This document shows, piece after piece, positions 19,332 through 27,970 of a stretch of DNA of 59,319 bases. Location: the NCBI GenBank assembly GCA_947446925.1, contig CANFHU010000016.1:1-59319 (forward strand). Reading direction: 5' to 3'. The stretch's first letter is position 1, and each line of letters opens with the position of its first letter. The notes beneath the pieces are model-generated. The model saw nothing but the letters and a program-made list of their open reading frames with translations. It did not search any database and was not told the origin of the DNA. The DNA is from Flavobacteriia bacterium. GTDB taxonomy: Bacteria; Bacteroidota; Bacteroidia; Flavobacteriales_D; Crocinitomicaceae. The position numbers and the translations under genes were made by a program.

Positions 19332-20303
19332 ATGATGACTGTCGAAGAAATTTTAGCACCGATTGAACAGGAAATGAAAGAATTTGAAATTCATTTTCGC
19401 AACAATTTACAGTCAAAAGTCCCGTTACTAGATAAAATCACGCATTACATCATAAAACGAAAGGGTAAACAAATGCGCCCGATGTTTTTATTCTTAACCG
19501 CGAAAATGCTAGGAGAAATTAATGCAAAAACCTACCAAGCAGCTTCTTTAGTAGAATTATTGCATACTGCAACATTAGTTCATGATGATGTTGTGGATGA
19601 TTCCAATGAACGACGAGGTTTTTTCTCCATCAACGCATTATGGAAAAATAAAATTGCCGTATTAGTTGGAGATTACATGTTATCTCGCATTCTACTACTT
19701 TCCATAGAAAACAAAAATATTCGAGTATTAGAGATTGTTGCGCGTGCAGTTCGTGAAATGAGCGAAGGAGAATTACTACAAATAGAAAAAGCACGTAAAT
19801 TAGATATTACCGAAGAAGTTTACTTTGAAGTGATTCGCCAAAAAACTGCTTCCCTGATTGCAACCGTTTGTGAATCTGCGAGTGCTTCTGTGGATCGTGA
19901 AGACCAAGCAGAAAACATGCGAAAATTTGGAGAATTAGTAGGACTTGCATTCCAAATTAAGGATGATATTTTTGACTATGGGGATTCGAAAGAATTAGGT
20001 AAACCTACAGGGTTAGATATTCGGGAACAAAAAATGACGCTGCCATTAATCTATGCGATTGCAAATTCAGATAAATCAATCAAAAAAGAATTGATTTATA
20101 TCGTAAAAAATAAATATGACAATCCAAAAGCCATAAAACGAGCTATTGAACTTATACGTGATGCTGGAGGAATTGAATATGCTACAAGAAAAATGATTGC
20201 ATTAAAAAATGAAGCACTTACTTTACTAAATGAAATTCCAGAATCTCCAGCTAAAAAAGCGTTGATTGGATTAGTAGAATACTCTATCGAACGAAAAAAA
20301 TAA
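19332..20303 (+). CDS. ispB: Polyprenyl diphosphate synthase
   Basis: 323 residues. Both Asp-rich motifs of trans-isoprenyl diphosphate synthases are present: HDDVVDDSNERRG (about residue 80) and FQIKDDIFDYGD (about 210), which bind magnesium and diphosphate. The GKQMRP motif near residue 50 binds the homoallylic substrate. It elongates farnesyl diphosphate with isopentenyl diphosphate, probably to the menaquinone side chain in this lineage. Product chain length cannot be read here. The ATG at 19335 is an alternative start one codon later. The lipoprotein gene starts 7 bases after its stop. Confidence 0.93.
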   Translation: MMTVEEILAPIEQEMKEFEIHFRNNLQSKVPLLDKITHYIIKRKGKQMRPMFLFLTAKMLGEINAKTYQAASLVELLHTATLVHDDVVDDSNERRGFFSINALWKNKIAVLVGDYMLSRILLLSIENKNIRVLEIVARAVREMSEGELLQIEKARKLDITEEVYFEVIRQKTASLIATVCESASASVDREDQAENMRKFGELVGLAFQIKDDIFDYGDSKELGKPTGLDIREQKMTLPLIYAIANSDKSIKKELIYIVKNKYDNPKAIKRAIELIRDAGGIEYATRKMIALKNEALTLLNEIPESPAKKALIGLVEYSIERKK

Positions 20304-20310
20304 GTTATTT

Positions 20311-20721
20311 ATGAAACAAATTTCCATATTCTTACTTTGTAGTCTATGCATTCTTGTCGCTTGTTCACGCAATGAAAACAAACAAGTGAAAAAGAAAACA
20401 CCAAAAAAAGAATCACTTGTTGAAATACATAACGGTATTTTCACAGAGTACTATCCTGGAAAAAAACAGAAAAAATTTCAAGGAGAACAAGACGAAAACG
20501 GCCAAAGACAAGGAAAATGGACCTTTTACGGACCAGAAGGTTTAGAACTTAGTACCACCCATTACGAACATGGTATTCGCCATGGACATTCCATTGTGAA
20601 ATACCCAAATGGTGCAATCCATTATTACGGTGAGTATAATATGGATCAACAAATTGGTGTTTGGAAATCCTTCGATATGCAAGGAAATCTAGCAGAAGAA
20701 AAAGATTACGGACAAAAATAA
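20311..20721 (+). CDS. MORN/YwqK-like repeat lipoprotein
   Basis: 136 residues. Signal peptide with lipobox LVAC (Cys about 19), then a Lys-rich linker and two to three MORN-like repeats of the YwqK type (NGQRQGKWTFYGPEG, YPNGAIHYYGEY, IGVWKSFDMQGNL). Such proteins are common outer-membrane or periplasmic lipoproteins of Bacteroidota with unknown binding partners. Its TAA overlaps the dnaG ATG by one base (TAATG), so translational coupling is likely. Confidence 0.85.
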   Translation: MKQISIFLLCSLCILVACSRNENKQVKKKTPKKESLVEIHNGIFTEYYPGKKQKKFQGEQDENGQRQGKWTFYGPEGLELSTTHYEHGIRHGHSIVKYPNGAIHYYGEYNMDQQIGVWKSFDMQGNLAEEKDYGQK

Positions 20722-22694
20722 TGGCAAGAATACCTCCGCACATCATTGACGAAATCATGCAAACCTCTCGTATTGAAGAGGTTATTGGTGAATTCGTAAA
20801 TTTAAAACGTGCAGGTTCAAGTCTAAAAGGGTTAAGTCCATTCACAGACGAAAAAACACCTTCCTTCGTCGTTTCCCCGGCAAAACAAATCTTTAAATGT
20901 TTCTCGACCGGAAAAGGAGGTTCTGTAGTCACTTTCCTGATGGAAAAAGAGCACTACTCCTACCCTGAAGCATTAAAATGGCTTGCCAATAAATACAATA
21001 TCACCCTACCAGAAGAAGAGGAACAAACAGCAGAGCAATTAGCTGCCGTAACGGAAAGAGAAAGTTTACAAATCATTAATGAATTTGCTAAAACCCATTT
21101 CCATGATCGGATGCATGCCACAGAGGAAGGGAAAGCAATTGGTTTAAGTTATTTTGTTGAGCGAGGTTTCAGACAAGATATTATTGAAAAATTTCAATTG
21201 GGATATTGCCTGGAAAAAGGTAATGATTTTACAGAAGCTGCACTAAACAAAGGGTATAAATTAGAATACTTAGAAAAAATTGGGCTAGTCAAATCGAAAG
21301 AGGGACGTAATTTCGATTTTTTCCGGGGACGTGTCATGTTTCCAATCCATTCTGTAACTGGTCGCGTTCTAGGTTTTGGTGGGAGAACATTACTTTCGGA
21401 TAAAAAAATTGCAAAATACTTCAATTCTCCTGAAAGTATCATTTACAACAAAAGTGATATTTTATATGGATTATACTTTGCAAAAGGCGATATAATCAAA
21501 TACGATAATTGCTTTTTAGTAGAGGGTTACACCGATGTGATTAGTATGCATCAGGCAGGAATTACCAATGTTGTTTCTTCCTCTGGTACCTCTTTGACGC
21601 ATGGTCAAATTAAATTAATTCGTAGATATACTCCAAACGTTACGATACTTTACGATGGAGATGCTGCTGGTATCAAAGCATCCTTTAGAGGGATTGATTT
21701 ACTTTTAGAGGAAGGTTTAAATGTACGCGTGGTATTATTTCCAGATGGAGACGATCCAGATTCCTATTCTAAAAAAGTTAGTTCTTCAGAATTGGACGAC
21801 TACATTAAATCAAATACCAAAGATTTTGTAACCTTCAAAGCAGAAATCTTATTGCAAGGAACAACGGATCCTATTCAGCGCTCCAAGTTAATACACGATA
21901 TTGTTCATTCTATCTCGCTTATCCCGGATCAAATATCCAGAACTGTATATACGAAAGAAATAGCGAAACGCTTTGATATTGACCCGACAATCGTAGAACA
22001 AGAATTAGTAAAACTAAGAAAAACAGCCCTTGGAAAACAAAATTCCGAACCTGAACAAAATGCTACTGAAGTTGACTTTACGGTTGTAAGAAAACCCAAA
22101 ATTGAACAGCCAAATTCCAATGATCACGAGTTGGAAGGCCAACTCAATGCAACGGAATATGATTTGATACGTATACTTGTAAAATATGGTACATTAATAA
22201 TTCCTGACGAAAAAAGAGAATTATCTACAGAAGATGTCACAGTTGCGCAACTAATTTGCAATGAATTATTTCGGGACGAATTAACGTTTAATCACCCAAC
22301 ATTTCAAAAAATCTATGAATATGCGAATGAAGGGATTAACCAACAAAAAACTACCTTTCAAGCAAAACATTACCTTCGTTCGGAAGATCAAGATATTGTA
22401 AAAATTGTATCTGAAATTGAAACAGATAAACATGAACTAAGTCACAATTGGTTGAAAGAAAAGAACATAGAAACAAATTACGAAATAGATAAATTAAAAG
22501 CAGCTGTTTCAAGTTCAATCCTAGCTTTTAAAACAGATAAATTACAACAACGCATTAACGAAATACGCAAAAAAATAAGTCTATTAGGGGAAGATGAAAT
22601 TGATAAAATGGAAGAATTGTTAATTGACCAAATAAACTATGAACGTGCAAAAATGCGTTTTGCAGAACAATTAGGAAGAATAATTTTACGCTAA
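20721..22694 (+). CDS. dnaG: DNA primase with degenerate zinc ribbon
   Basis: 657 residues from the ATG at 20721 (MARIPPHIIDEIM); an upstream in-frame ATG exists but lies inside the lipoprotein gene. The N-terminal CHC2-type domain is recognisable (SPFTDEKTPSFVVSPAKQ), but the zinc ligands expected as C-x2-H and C-x2-C appear as Ser39, Thr42, Cys60 and Thr63, so zinc is unlikely to bind in the canonical way. The TOPRIM core is intact: VEGYTDV with the metal-binding Glu, and LYDGDAAG. The C-terminal helicase-binding part is diverged. It makes RNA primers at the replication fork with DnaB. Its stop overlaps the MscS gene start by one base. Confidence 0.96.
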   Translation: MARIPPHIIDEIMQTSRIEEVIGEFVNLKRAGSSLKGLSPFTDEKTPSFVVSPAKQIFKCFSTGKGGSVVTFLMEKEHYSYPEALKWLANKYNITLPEEEEQTAEQLAAVTERESLQIINEFAKTHFHDRMHATEEGKAIGLSYFVERGFRQDIIEKFQLGYCLEKGNDFTEAALNKGYKLEYLEKIGLVKSKEGRNFDFFRGRVMFPIHSVTGRVLGFGGRTLLSDKKIAKYFNSPESIIYNKSDILYGLYFAKGDIIKYDNCFLVEGYTDVISMHQAGITNVVSSSGTSLTHGQIKLIRRYTPNVTILYDGDAAGIKASFRGIDLLLEEGLNVRVVLFPDGDDPDSYSKKVSSSELDDYIKSNTKDFVTFKAEILLQGTTDPIQRSKLIHDIVHSISLIPDQISRTVYTKEIAKRFDIDPTIVEQELVKLRKTALGKQNSEPEQNATEVDFTVVRKPKIEQPNSNDHELEGQLNATEYDLIRILVKYGTLIIPDEKRELSTEDVTVAQLICNELFRDELTFNHPTFQKIYEYANEGINQQKTTFQAKHYLRSEDQDIVKIVSEIETDKHELSHNWLKEKNIETNYEIDKLKAAVSSSILAFKTDKLQQRINEIRKKISLLGEDEIDKMEELLIDQINYERAKMRFAEQLGRIILR

Positions 22695-23815
22695 TGATGA
22701 GTCAAACACTTTTTGAATTAGGACCATATAACGTCTGTTTATGGAATATTTTTGCACTTGCTATCATTTATTTAATAGCATTCATTCTTCGACGCGTCGT
22801 ACATCAATCCTTAAAACAATATTTAATTGGTGTAAATATTCGCGTAGAAGGAAGAAGAACAACCTGGTTACGTTTAGTAAGTCAAAGTATCTATCTGATT
22901 GCCGCATATGTAGCAATACTAAGCTTTAAAATCAATAATAATAATGTCTCATTTAAAGAATTTCTAAATTTTAAACTCGTTGAATCCAAAACAGTTAACA
23001 TCTCCTTTTTCCAAATTATTATCGTTATTGTACTGTTTTTTGCTGCTCGAATGTCGGTGAATTTTGTGAAATTATATTTTAACAGAAAATTCAGACAACA
23101 AAAAAATTACAATCCAAGTACAGAATACATCTATGTACAATTAAGTAAATACTCGATTTATATATTTTCGATATTATTTAGTTTAAATTTATTCAACATC
23201 AATCTTGGCCTATTATTAACTGGTTCAGCAGCATTATTAGCCGTTATTGGTTTTATCTTTCAAGAGGTCTTTAAAGATATGTTTTCAGGTCTTGTATTAC
23301 TATTTGAAGGAACTCTGAAAATTGGTGATATTATTGAAATACGTGATTCTAAATTTAAAGAACCAGTATTTGCACGAATACTTAAAATTAATGTTCGTAC
23401 CACACAAATTGAAACGCGTGACGGTAACGTATTCATTATACCAAATGCCAAATTGACGCAGGAATATGTAGAAAATTGGAGTCAGGGAAATGAGGCAACA
23501 AGAACAACAATTTTTGTAAATGTACAATATGGCACAGACACAGCATTAGTAAGCAATTTACTTAAACAAGCTGCTTTGAGTCATCCGAAAGTGAAAAAAT
23601 CCCACCCAATACAGGTAAGATTAAAAAACTTCGGCGAAAACGGACTAGAGATGGAACTATTATTTTGGGCAGAAAATACCTGGGATATTAATAATTATAA
23701 ATCGGAAGTGCGTTTAGAGATTGATCGCTTATTCCGTGACTATAAAGTAACTATTCCTTACCCACACAGAACTATTCACACACAATCAGATAAACATGCA
23801 GAAAATAATTTATAG
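22694..23815 (+). CDS. MscS-family mechanosensitive channel
   Basis: 373 residues. Four to five membrane helices precede the pore-lining TM3 region GSAALLAVIGFIFQEVFKD, then the MscS beta domain (FEGTLKIGDIIEI, IPNAKL) and a C-terminal alpha/beta domain ending near IPYPHRTIHTQ. These channels open under membrane tension to release solutes during hypo-osmotic shock. It is translationally coupled to dnaG (TAATG) and overlaps the next gene by 20 bases. Confidence 0.93.
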   Translation: MMSQTLFELGPYNVCLWNIFALAIIYLIAFILRRVVHQSLKQYLIGVNIRVEGRRTTWLRLVSQSIYLIAAYVAILSFKINNNNVSFKEFLNFKLVESKTVNISFFQIIIVIVLFFAARMSVNFVKLYFNRKFRQQKNYNPSTEYIYVQLSKYSIYIFSILFSLNLFNINLGLLLTGSAALLAVIGFIFQEVFKDMFSGLVLLFEGTLKIGDIIEIRDSKFKEPVFARILKINVRTTQIETRDGNVFIIPNAKLTQEYVENWSQGNEATRTTIFVNVQYGTDTALVSNLLKQAALSHPKVKKSHPIQVRLKNFGENGLEMELLFWAENTWDINNYKSEVRLEIDRLFRDYKVTIPYPHRTIHTQSDKHAENNL

Positions 23816-24383
23816 TTTCATTCTATTTATAACTTTCAGCAATTCAATAATTGCACAAAATGTAGATTTTAAAATCTTAAAGGATATCAATAGTTCATAT
23901 ACAACTACTGGTGGCAAAATACAATCTACTTTTTCTAATAGTGTTACACCATTAATGATTACAGTTCCTGCAAGTGTATTGGCTTATTCTTTATTTAGAA
24001 AAGATTCCGTTACACGTCAAAAATTTTACACCATTGTATCTTCTGAATTATTTGCTGGTATAATTACTACCTCAATAAAATTTGCAGTGCACAGAGAACG
24101 ACCTTTTAAAACCTATCCAAATGATATTATTAAATATTCTACCGCTGGCTCTCTCTCTTTTCCATCTGGTCATACAAGTGCAGCATTTTCAGTTGCGACT
24201 TCTTTAAGTTTGGCATTTCCTAAATGGTACGTGATTGCGCCATCCATGCTTTGGGCTAGTACAGTTGGATATTCAAGAATGTATTTAGGAGTTCACTACC
24301 CATCTGATGTGCTTGTTGGAGCAATAATAGGGGCTGGCACTAGTTATTTGTGCTACAAAGCAAATAAATGGCTACATCATTAA
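23796..24383 (+). CDS. PAP2-family phosphatase
   Basis: 195 residues. Signal peptide (about 1-20, ending IIAQ), then the three phosphatase motifs in order: KFAVHRERPF (KX6RP), SFPSGHTSA (PSGH) and SRMYLGVHYPSDV (SRX5HX3D). Such enzymes dephosphorylate lipid phosphates such as undecaprenyl diphosphate or phosphatidate on the periplasmic side. The start overlaps the MscS gene by 20 bases, so it is the last gene of the plus-strand unit, followed by a hairpin terminator. Confidence 0.93.
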   Translation: MQKIIYSFILFITFSNSIIAQNVDFKILKDINSSYTTTGGKIQSTFSNSVTPLMITVPASVLAYSLFRKDSVTRQKFYTIVSSELFAGIITTSIKFAVHRERPFKTYPNDIIKYSTAGSLSFPSGHTSAAFSVATSLSLAFPKWYVIAPSMLWASTVGYSRMYLGVHYPSDVLVGAIIGAGTSYLCYKANKWLHH

Positions 24384-24385
24384 AC

Positions 24386-24416
24386 AAGTAAAGCCGCAAT
24401 GTATTGCGGCTCTTGT
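24386..24416. terminator. Hairpin between convergent PAP2 and SBP genes
   Basis: A perfect 8-bp stem (GCCGCAAT/ATTGCGGC, arms 24393-24400 and 24403-24410) is extended by ACAAG/CTTGT outside a small bulge. It sits between two convergent genes, so it can end transcripts from either side, although T-runs are weak. Confidence 0.6.
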
Positions 24417-24464
24417 TGTAAAATCGTGAATCTACTTATGTAATCTAAAAATTTACAATCAATT

Positions 24465-26180
24465 TCAATTCTTTGGTTCACGAATGAACATACGAGAAAA
24501 ATCAATTATTTCCGTTGGATTAGTAACAAAGTTTTTAATTCTAAAATTTACCATTGTCATAAAATCCTGATGGAAAAGTGGCATGATAGCCGCATCATCT
24601 ATGATTTGTTGATCACATTTCACAAATAAATTTCTTCTAATATTAGCATCCCGTTCACGCATTGCTAACTTAAAGTTAGCATCAAACACTTTATTTGAAT
24701 ATTTAAATGGATTTGAAATAACAGAAGAATTTGAAATGTTTTCACTAAAAAATAAATTTAAAAAATTCTCAGGATCTGGATAATCTGCAATCCAACCTCC
24801 TCTCCACATTTTAGCTTCACCTGACTGAATTGCTCGGTCGCGATCCTCTATGGAACATAAATTCAAAATGACATTAACATTTAAATTCTTTTTTAACTGT
24901 TTACAAACGCCAACCGCTGCTTTATAAGGAGCTGTACCAATTTTTGCATTTACGAATAATTTAACGGTAGGGAAACCAGAACCATTTGGGAATCCAGCTT
25001 TTGCTAATAATTGTTTCGCTAATACCACATTAAACGGAAAACCTTTAACCAAAGTATCATTATAATCTAGTATTTGTGGAACAAAACCATAGATAGATGG
25101 ATTACCTTCTCCTTGTAACGTATTCTCAATTAAATCAATGCGATCAATTGCTAAATTAAAAGCTTTTCGTACATCTACATTATTGAATGGTTCAGAAGTG
25201 TTTGCAAAACCATAATAAGCAGAACCCAAAGCTTCCTTGATGTCAATCTTATGTTTAACTGTTTTACCAGCGATTGCAGTATTTAAATCCCCTAACATGT
25301 TTTCAATCTGATCAACTGGTATATCCATAACCAAATCAATCGATTTATTTCGAAATGCTAATAATTCAGATTTTTTATCTTTGGAATAACTAACCTCGAT
25401 ATTCGCTAAAAAAGGTAACTGATTTCCTAAATTATCCTTCATCCAATAGTTAGAATTTCGAGCAAGTACAATTTTATCTTCTGTCCATTCCTCTAAGCGA
25501 AAAGCACCAGAGCCAACAGGATGTTTACCTACTTCAACTCCATATTTATCAAAAGCCTCTCTAGGAAAGATTCCTAAACTGTAATGAACCAACAATTTAT
25601 CAAATCCTACGAAAGAATATTCTAAATCTATGCTCAAAGTTGTATTATCAATAACCTTAATGGAACTTAAACTTTTTGGTGCAACTCCTTTTTGAGAATT
25701 GGCATAATACGATTTTGCACCTTTAATTTTAGAAATTAATAACCAATAAATTTCATTATCAACCGCCTTACTACAAGCAAACTCTAATGTATTCTTAACG
25801 TCATGCGCTGTTAATTCTCTTCCTTTACCTCCTTCAAAACAAGCATCATCGTGAAAGAAAATACCTTTACGAATTTTAAAAGTAAACTTGGTAGCATCTT
25901 GATTCACTGTAAAACTTTCTGCTACACTTGGAACAATCTCATTCGAAATAGGATCTACTTTCAATAACGTTTCAAATATTTGACTTCCAACACGTTGGTT
26001 GTAAATACTAGAAGAAGATATAGGTAACAAAGTAGTTATTTTTTCAGCGGACATAAATCGGAAAACACCACCATATTTAGCATTTCCTTTTGCTTTTAAA
26101 TTTGAAATATCGCTGCTATCCGAACATGCTGTATGAAACAAAAGTGATAACAAGGTTCCAAAAAATATTATTTTGCGCAT
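24465..26180 (-). CDS. ABC transporter solute-binding lipoprotein, family 5
   Basis: 571 residues. Signal peptide with lipobox FHTAC (Cys about 20), then the SBP_bac_5 fold used for peptides, nickel or opines: YNQRVGSQIFETLLKVDP, FTFKIRKGIFFHDDACF, VGSGAFRLEEW and the RKAFNLAIDRIDLIE segment. No permease or ATPase genes are nearby; stand-alone members are common in Bacteroidota. Ligand cannot be inferred. An upstream TATATTTG box is present. Confidence 0.92.
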   Translation of the reverse strand: MRKIIFFGTLLSLLFHTACSDSSDISNLKAKGNAKYGGVFRFMSAEKITTLLPISSSSIYNQRVGSQIFETLLKVDPISNEIVPSVAESFTVNQDATKFTFKIRKGIFFHDDACFEGGKGRELTAHDVKNTLEFACSKAVDNEIYWLLISKIKGAKSYYANSQKGVAPKSLSSIKVIDNTTLSIDLEYSFVGFDKLLVHYSLGIFPREAFDKYGVEVGKHPVGSGAFRLEEWTEDKIVLARNSNYWMKDNLGNQLPFLANIEVSYSKDKKSELLAFRNKSIDLVMDIPVDQIENMLGDLNTAIAGKTVKHKIDIKEALGSAYYGFANTSEPFNNVDVRKAFNLAIDRIDLIENTLQGEGNPSIYGFVPQILDYNDTLVKGFPFNVVLAKQLLAKAGFPNGSGFPTVKLFVNAKIGTAPYKAAVGVCKQLKKNLNVNVILNLCSIEDRDRAIQSGEAKMWRGGWIADYPDPENFLNLFFSENISNSSVISNPFKYSNKVFDANFKLAMRERDANIRRNLFVKCDQQIIDDAAIMPLFHQDFMTMVNFRIKNFVTNPTEIIDFSRMFIREPKN

Positions 26181-26201
26181 AAACTTATTTAGTTAGTGTA
26201 A

Positions 26202-26236
26202 CAAATATATTAATAATAGCAAGATAATTATACCAA
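26202..26236 (-). promoter_or_regulatory. Putative promoter of the SBP lipoprotein
   Basis: The minus strand has TTG (26234-26236), 24 bases, then TATATTTG (26202-26209), about 22 bases before the ATG. The -7 box matches TAnnTTTG exactly; the spacing is slightly long. Confidence 0.5.
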
Positions 26237-26289
26237 TCTTTCTTGTTAGTTTATTTTTTTGCTAATTTAGAGATAGAAAAAATCAAACT

Positions 26290-27003
26290 ATGTTACAAAA
26301 AATTGCATTACACAAAATCCTGTTTTTAGACATCGAGACAGTTCCACAATTCCCAAACTTTTCAGAATTAGATGAAAAAACAAAACAACTTTACAGTCAA
26401 AAAACAAAATTTTTACAAAAAGACAATACGATCACTCCAGATGAATTATATGAAAGAGCTGGGATTTATGCCGAATTTGGAAAGATAATCTGTATCTCTG
26501 TTGGATATATACATGAAGGTAATTTAGGAGAACAAATTCGTCTAAAATCCTTTTCGAACGAGGATGAGGAAATATTATTGAGAGAATTTGTAAAACTATT
26601 AGAAGAAAATCATCAGTTTTCCATTTTATGTGGGCACAATGCGAAAGAATTCGACTTCCCTTACATCTGTCGTCGTTTATTAATTCATGGAATAACATTA
26701 CCAACTGTACTAGATATTGCTGGTAAAAAACCTTGGGAAATAAGCCATTTAGACACGATGGAATTATGGAAATTTGGGGATTATAAAGCATATACCTCCC
26801 TCGCTCTTTTATGCCATGTTTTTCAGATACCCACACCAAAAGATGATATTTCAGGAGAAGATGTAGCCCGTGTTTACTACGAAGAAAAAAACCTCGAAAG
26901 AATAAAGGTTTATTGTGAAAAAGATGTTGTTGCCTTAATTCAATTATTACGAAAAATGATGGGTAAATCCTTGATTAAGGAAGATAAAATTATATTCAGT
27001 TAA
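26290..27003 (+). CDS. PolB-type 3'-5' exonuclease
   Basis: 237 residues. The DEDD motifs are visible: FLDIET (Exo I, about residue 14-19), GHNAKEFDFP (Exo II) and YCEKDVVAL (Exo III, YX3D type). This matches the predicted 3'-5' exonuclease family related to the exonuclease domain of family B polymerases. It would remove 3' nucleotides from DNA or RNA using two metal ions; the biological substrate is unknown. It is a monocistronic plus-strand gene between two minus-strand genes. Confidence 0.92.
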   Translation: MLQKIALHKILFLDIETVPQFPNFSELDEKTKQLYSQKTKFLQKDNTITPDELYERAGIYAEFGKIICISVGYIHEGNLGEQIRLKSFSNEDEEILLREFVKLLEENHQFSILCGHNAKEFDFPYICRRLLIHGITLPTVLDIAGKKPWEISHLDTMELWKFGDYKAYTSLALLCHVFQIPTPKDDISGEDVARVYYEEKNLERIKVYCEKDVVALIQLLRKMMGKSLIKEDKIIFS

Positions 27004-27021
27004 GAATAAAGCAAGTAAATG

Positions 27022-27411
27022 CTACGTATTTTTTTTACGAATAATTACCTTAGCAGATTTATTAACTCCAGCCTCTAATTGCACATATGAGAAACCTTCA
27101 TATTCTACACCTCCAATAACAATTTCTCCTTTAATGTCTAAAACTGCTACACCTGCTTGCCCATCTTTGTAAATGTCTGAAAAATCAAATGCAATTACCC
27201 CGCTACCATTTGTATAACCACTATCTGCTAAATTAATATTAGCAGGTGTAGTTGTTTTAGATTGTGCACGTATTATTATTTTAACGTTCTCTAAAGGAAC
27301 TTTTGATTCATTTACAGCAGTTATTACAGTTTGTGTAGGTTCTACTTTGTAGCATCTAGTAAATAAAAAAGTGATAGCAACTAAAAGTAAAGAATAAATT
27401 AATTTCTTCAT
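27022..27411 (-). CDS. Small putative lipoprotein
   Basis: 129 residues. Signal peptide ending FLFTRC (Cys about 20) marks a probable lipoprotein. The rest is a single beta-rich domain with a carboxypeptidase-regulatory or Ig-like look (SKVPLENVKIIIRAQS, TNGSGVIAFDFSD). It starts 10 bases after the stop of a second 129-residue lipoprotein of similar layout; the two are probably diverged paralogues. Function unknown. Confidence 0.75.
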   Translation of the reverse strand: MKKLIYSLLLVAITFLFTRCYKVEPTQTVITAVNESKVPLENVKIIIRAQSKTTTPANINLADSGYTNGSGVIAFDFSDIYKDGQAGVAVLDIKGEIVIGGVEYEGFSYVQLEAGVNKSAKVIIRKKNT

Positions 27412-27421
27412 TTGGTAATAT

Positions 27422-27811
27422 TTAATTTGGTTTTAAAATAACGATTTGTACTTGAGTAGTTTGATAAGTAGCCCTTACAGAAGTAGTATCACCTGAAAAT
27501 TGATCTTCTTGAGTAAACACATCAAAATAACCGTCTCTAGATGTAGCAATTTGACTTTTAAAAAATGCATCTAGATTGAACGTGCAAAATCCAGCATTAT
27601 TGGACATTAATCTATCATTATATTTTACTGTGGGTGATGAAGAAGATGTACTTGATATAATTTTAACTTCAACTTTACCAGTTTTTATAAGATTTCCGCT
27701 AGAATCTCTTAAGAAAATTCTAAGTTGAGAAACTGGTTTTTCACAACTCGTGGTATTCAGTAACAATACTGCTACAAACAACATCAAAAAAGGTCTTAAA
27801 AATTGCTTCAT
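27422..27811 (-). CDS. Small putative lipoprotein
   Basis: 129 residues. Lipobox NTTSC (Cys about 23) and a single beta-rich domain (LRIFLRDSSGNLIKTGKVEVKI, SNNAGFCTFNLDAFF) that resembles a carboxypeptidase-regulatory-like fold. It is the first gene of a two-gene unit with the next lipoprotein. Pairs of small lipoproteins of this type are common in Flavobacteriales; no function can be assigned. Confidence 0.75.
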   Translation of the reverse strand: MKQFLRPFLMLFVAVLLLNTTSCEKPVSQLRIFLRDSSGNLIKTGKVEVKIISSTSSSSPTVKYNDRLMSNNAGFCTFNLDAFFKSQIATSRDGYFDVFTQEDQFSGDTTSVRATYQTTQVQIVILKPN

Positions 27812-27838
27812 CCGAATATTAAATTAAATCTAATAATT

Positions 27839-27846
27839 CAAAGTTA
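27839..27846 (-). promoter_or_regulatory. Putative -7 box of the lipoprotein pair
   Basis: The minus strand reads TAACTTTG, about 27 bases before the ATG. The same octamer appears on the plus strand at 27921-27928 for pheS, so the divergent intergenic region carries two outward-facing boxes. Confidence 0.45.
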
Positions 27847-27893
27847 CATATAAATTTAACGTTGCGTAAAAATTCAATCGTAAAATATTCAAA

Positions 27894-27928
27894 TTGTTCG
27901 TCTACAAATATAGATTTATGTAACTTTG
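27894..27928 (+). promoter_or_regulatory. Putative promoter of pheS-ytxJ-cyclotransferase
   Basis: TTG (27894-27896), 24 bases, then TAACTTTG (27921-27928), 42 bases before the pheS ATG. The -7 box matches TAnnTTTG. Confidence 0.5.
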
Positions 27929-27970
27929 AAATACAAAAAAAGGAAATAACACTTTCTTAATTCAAAACAT

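Noticed and set aside
20661-20720. Longer dnaG start
   Set aside because: It lies inside the lipoprotein gene, and the residues are highly basic and unlike DnaG; the ATG at 20721 fits the family.
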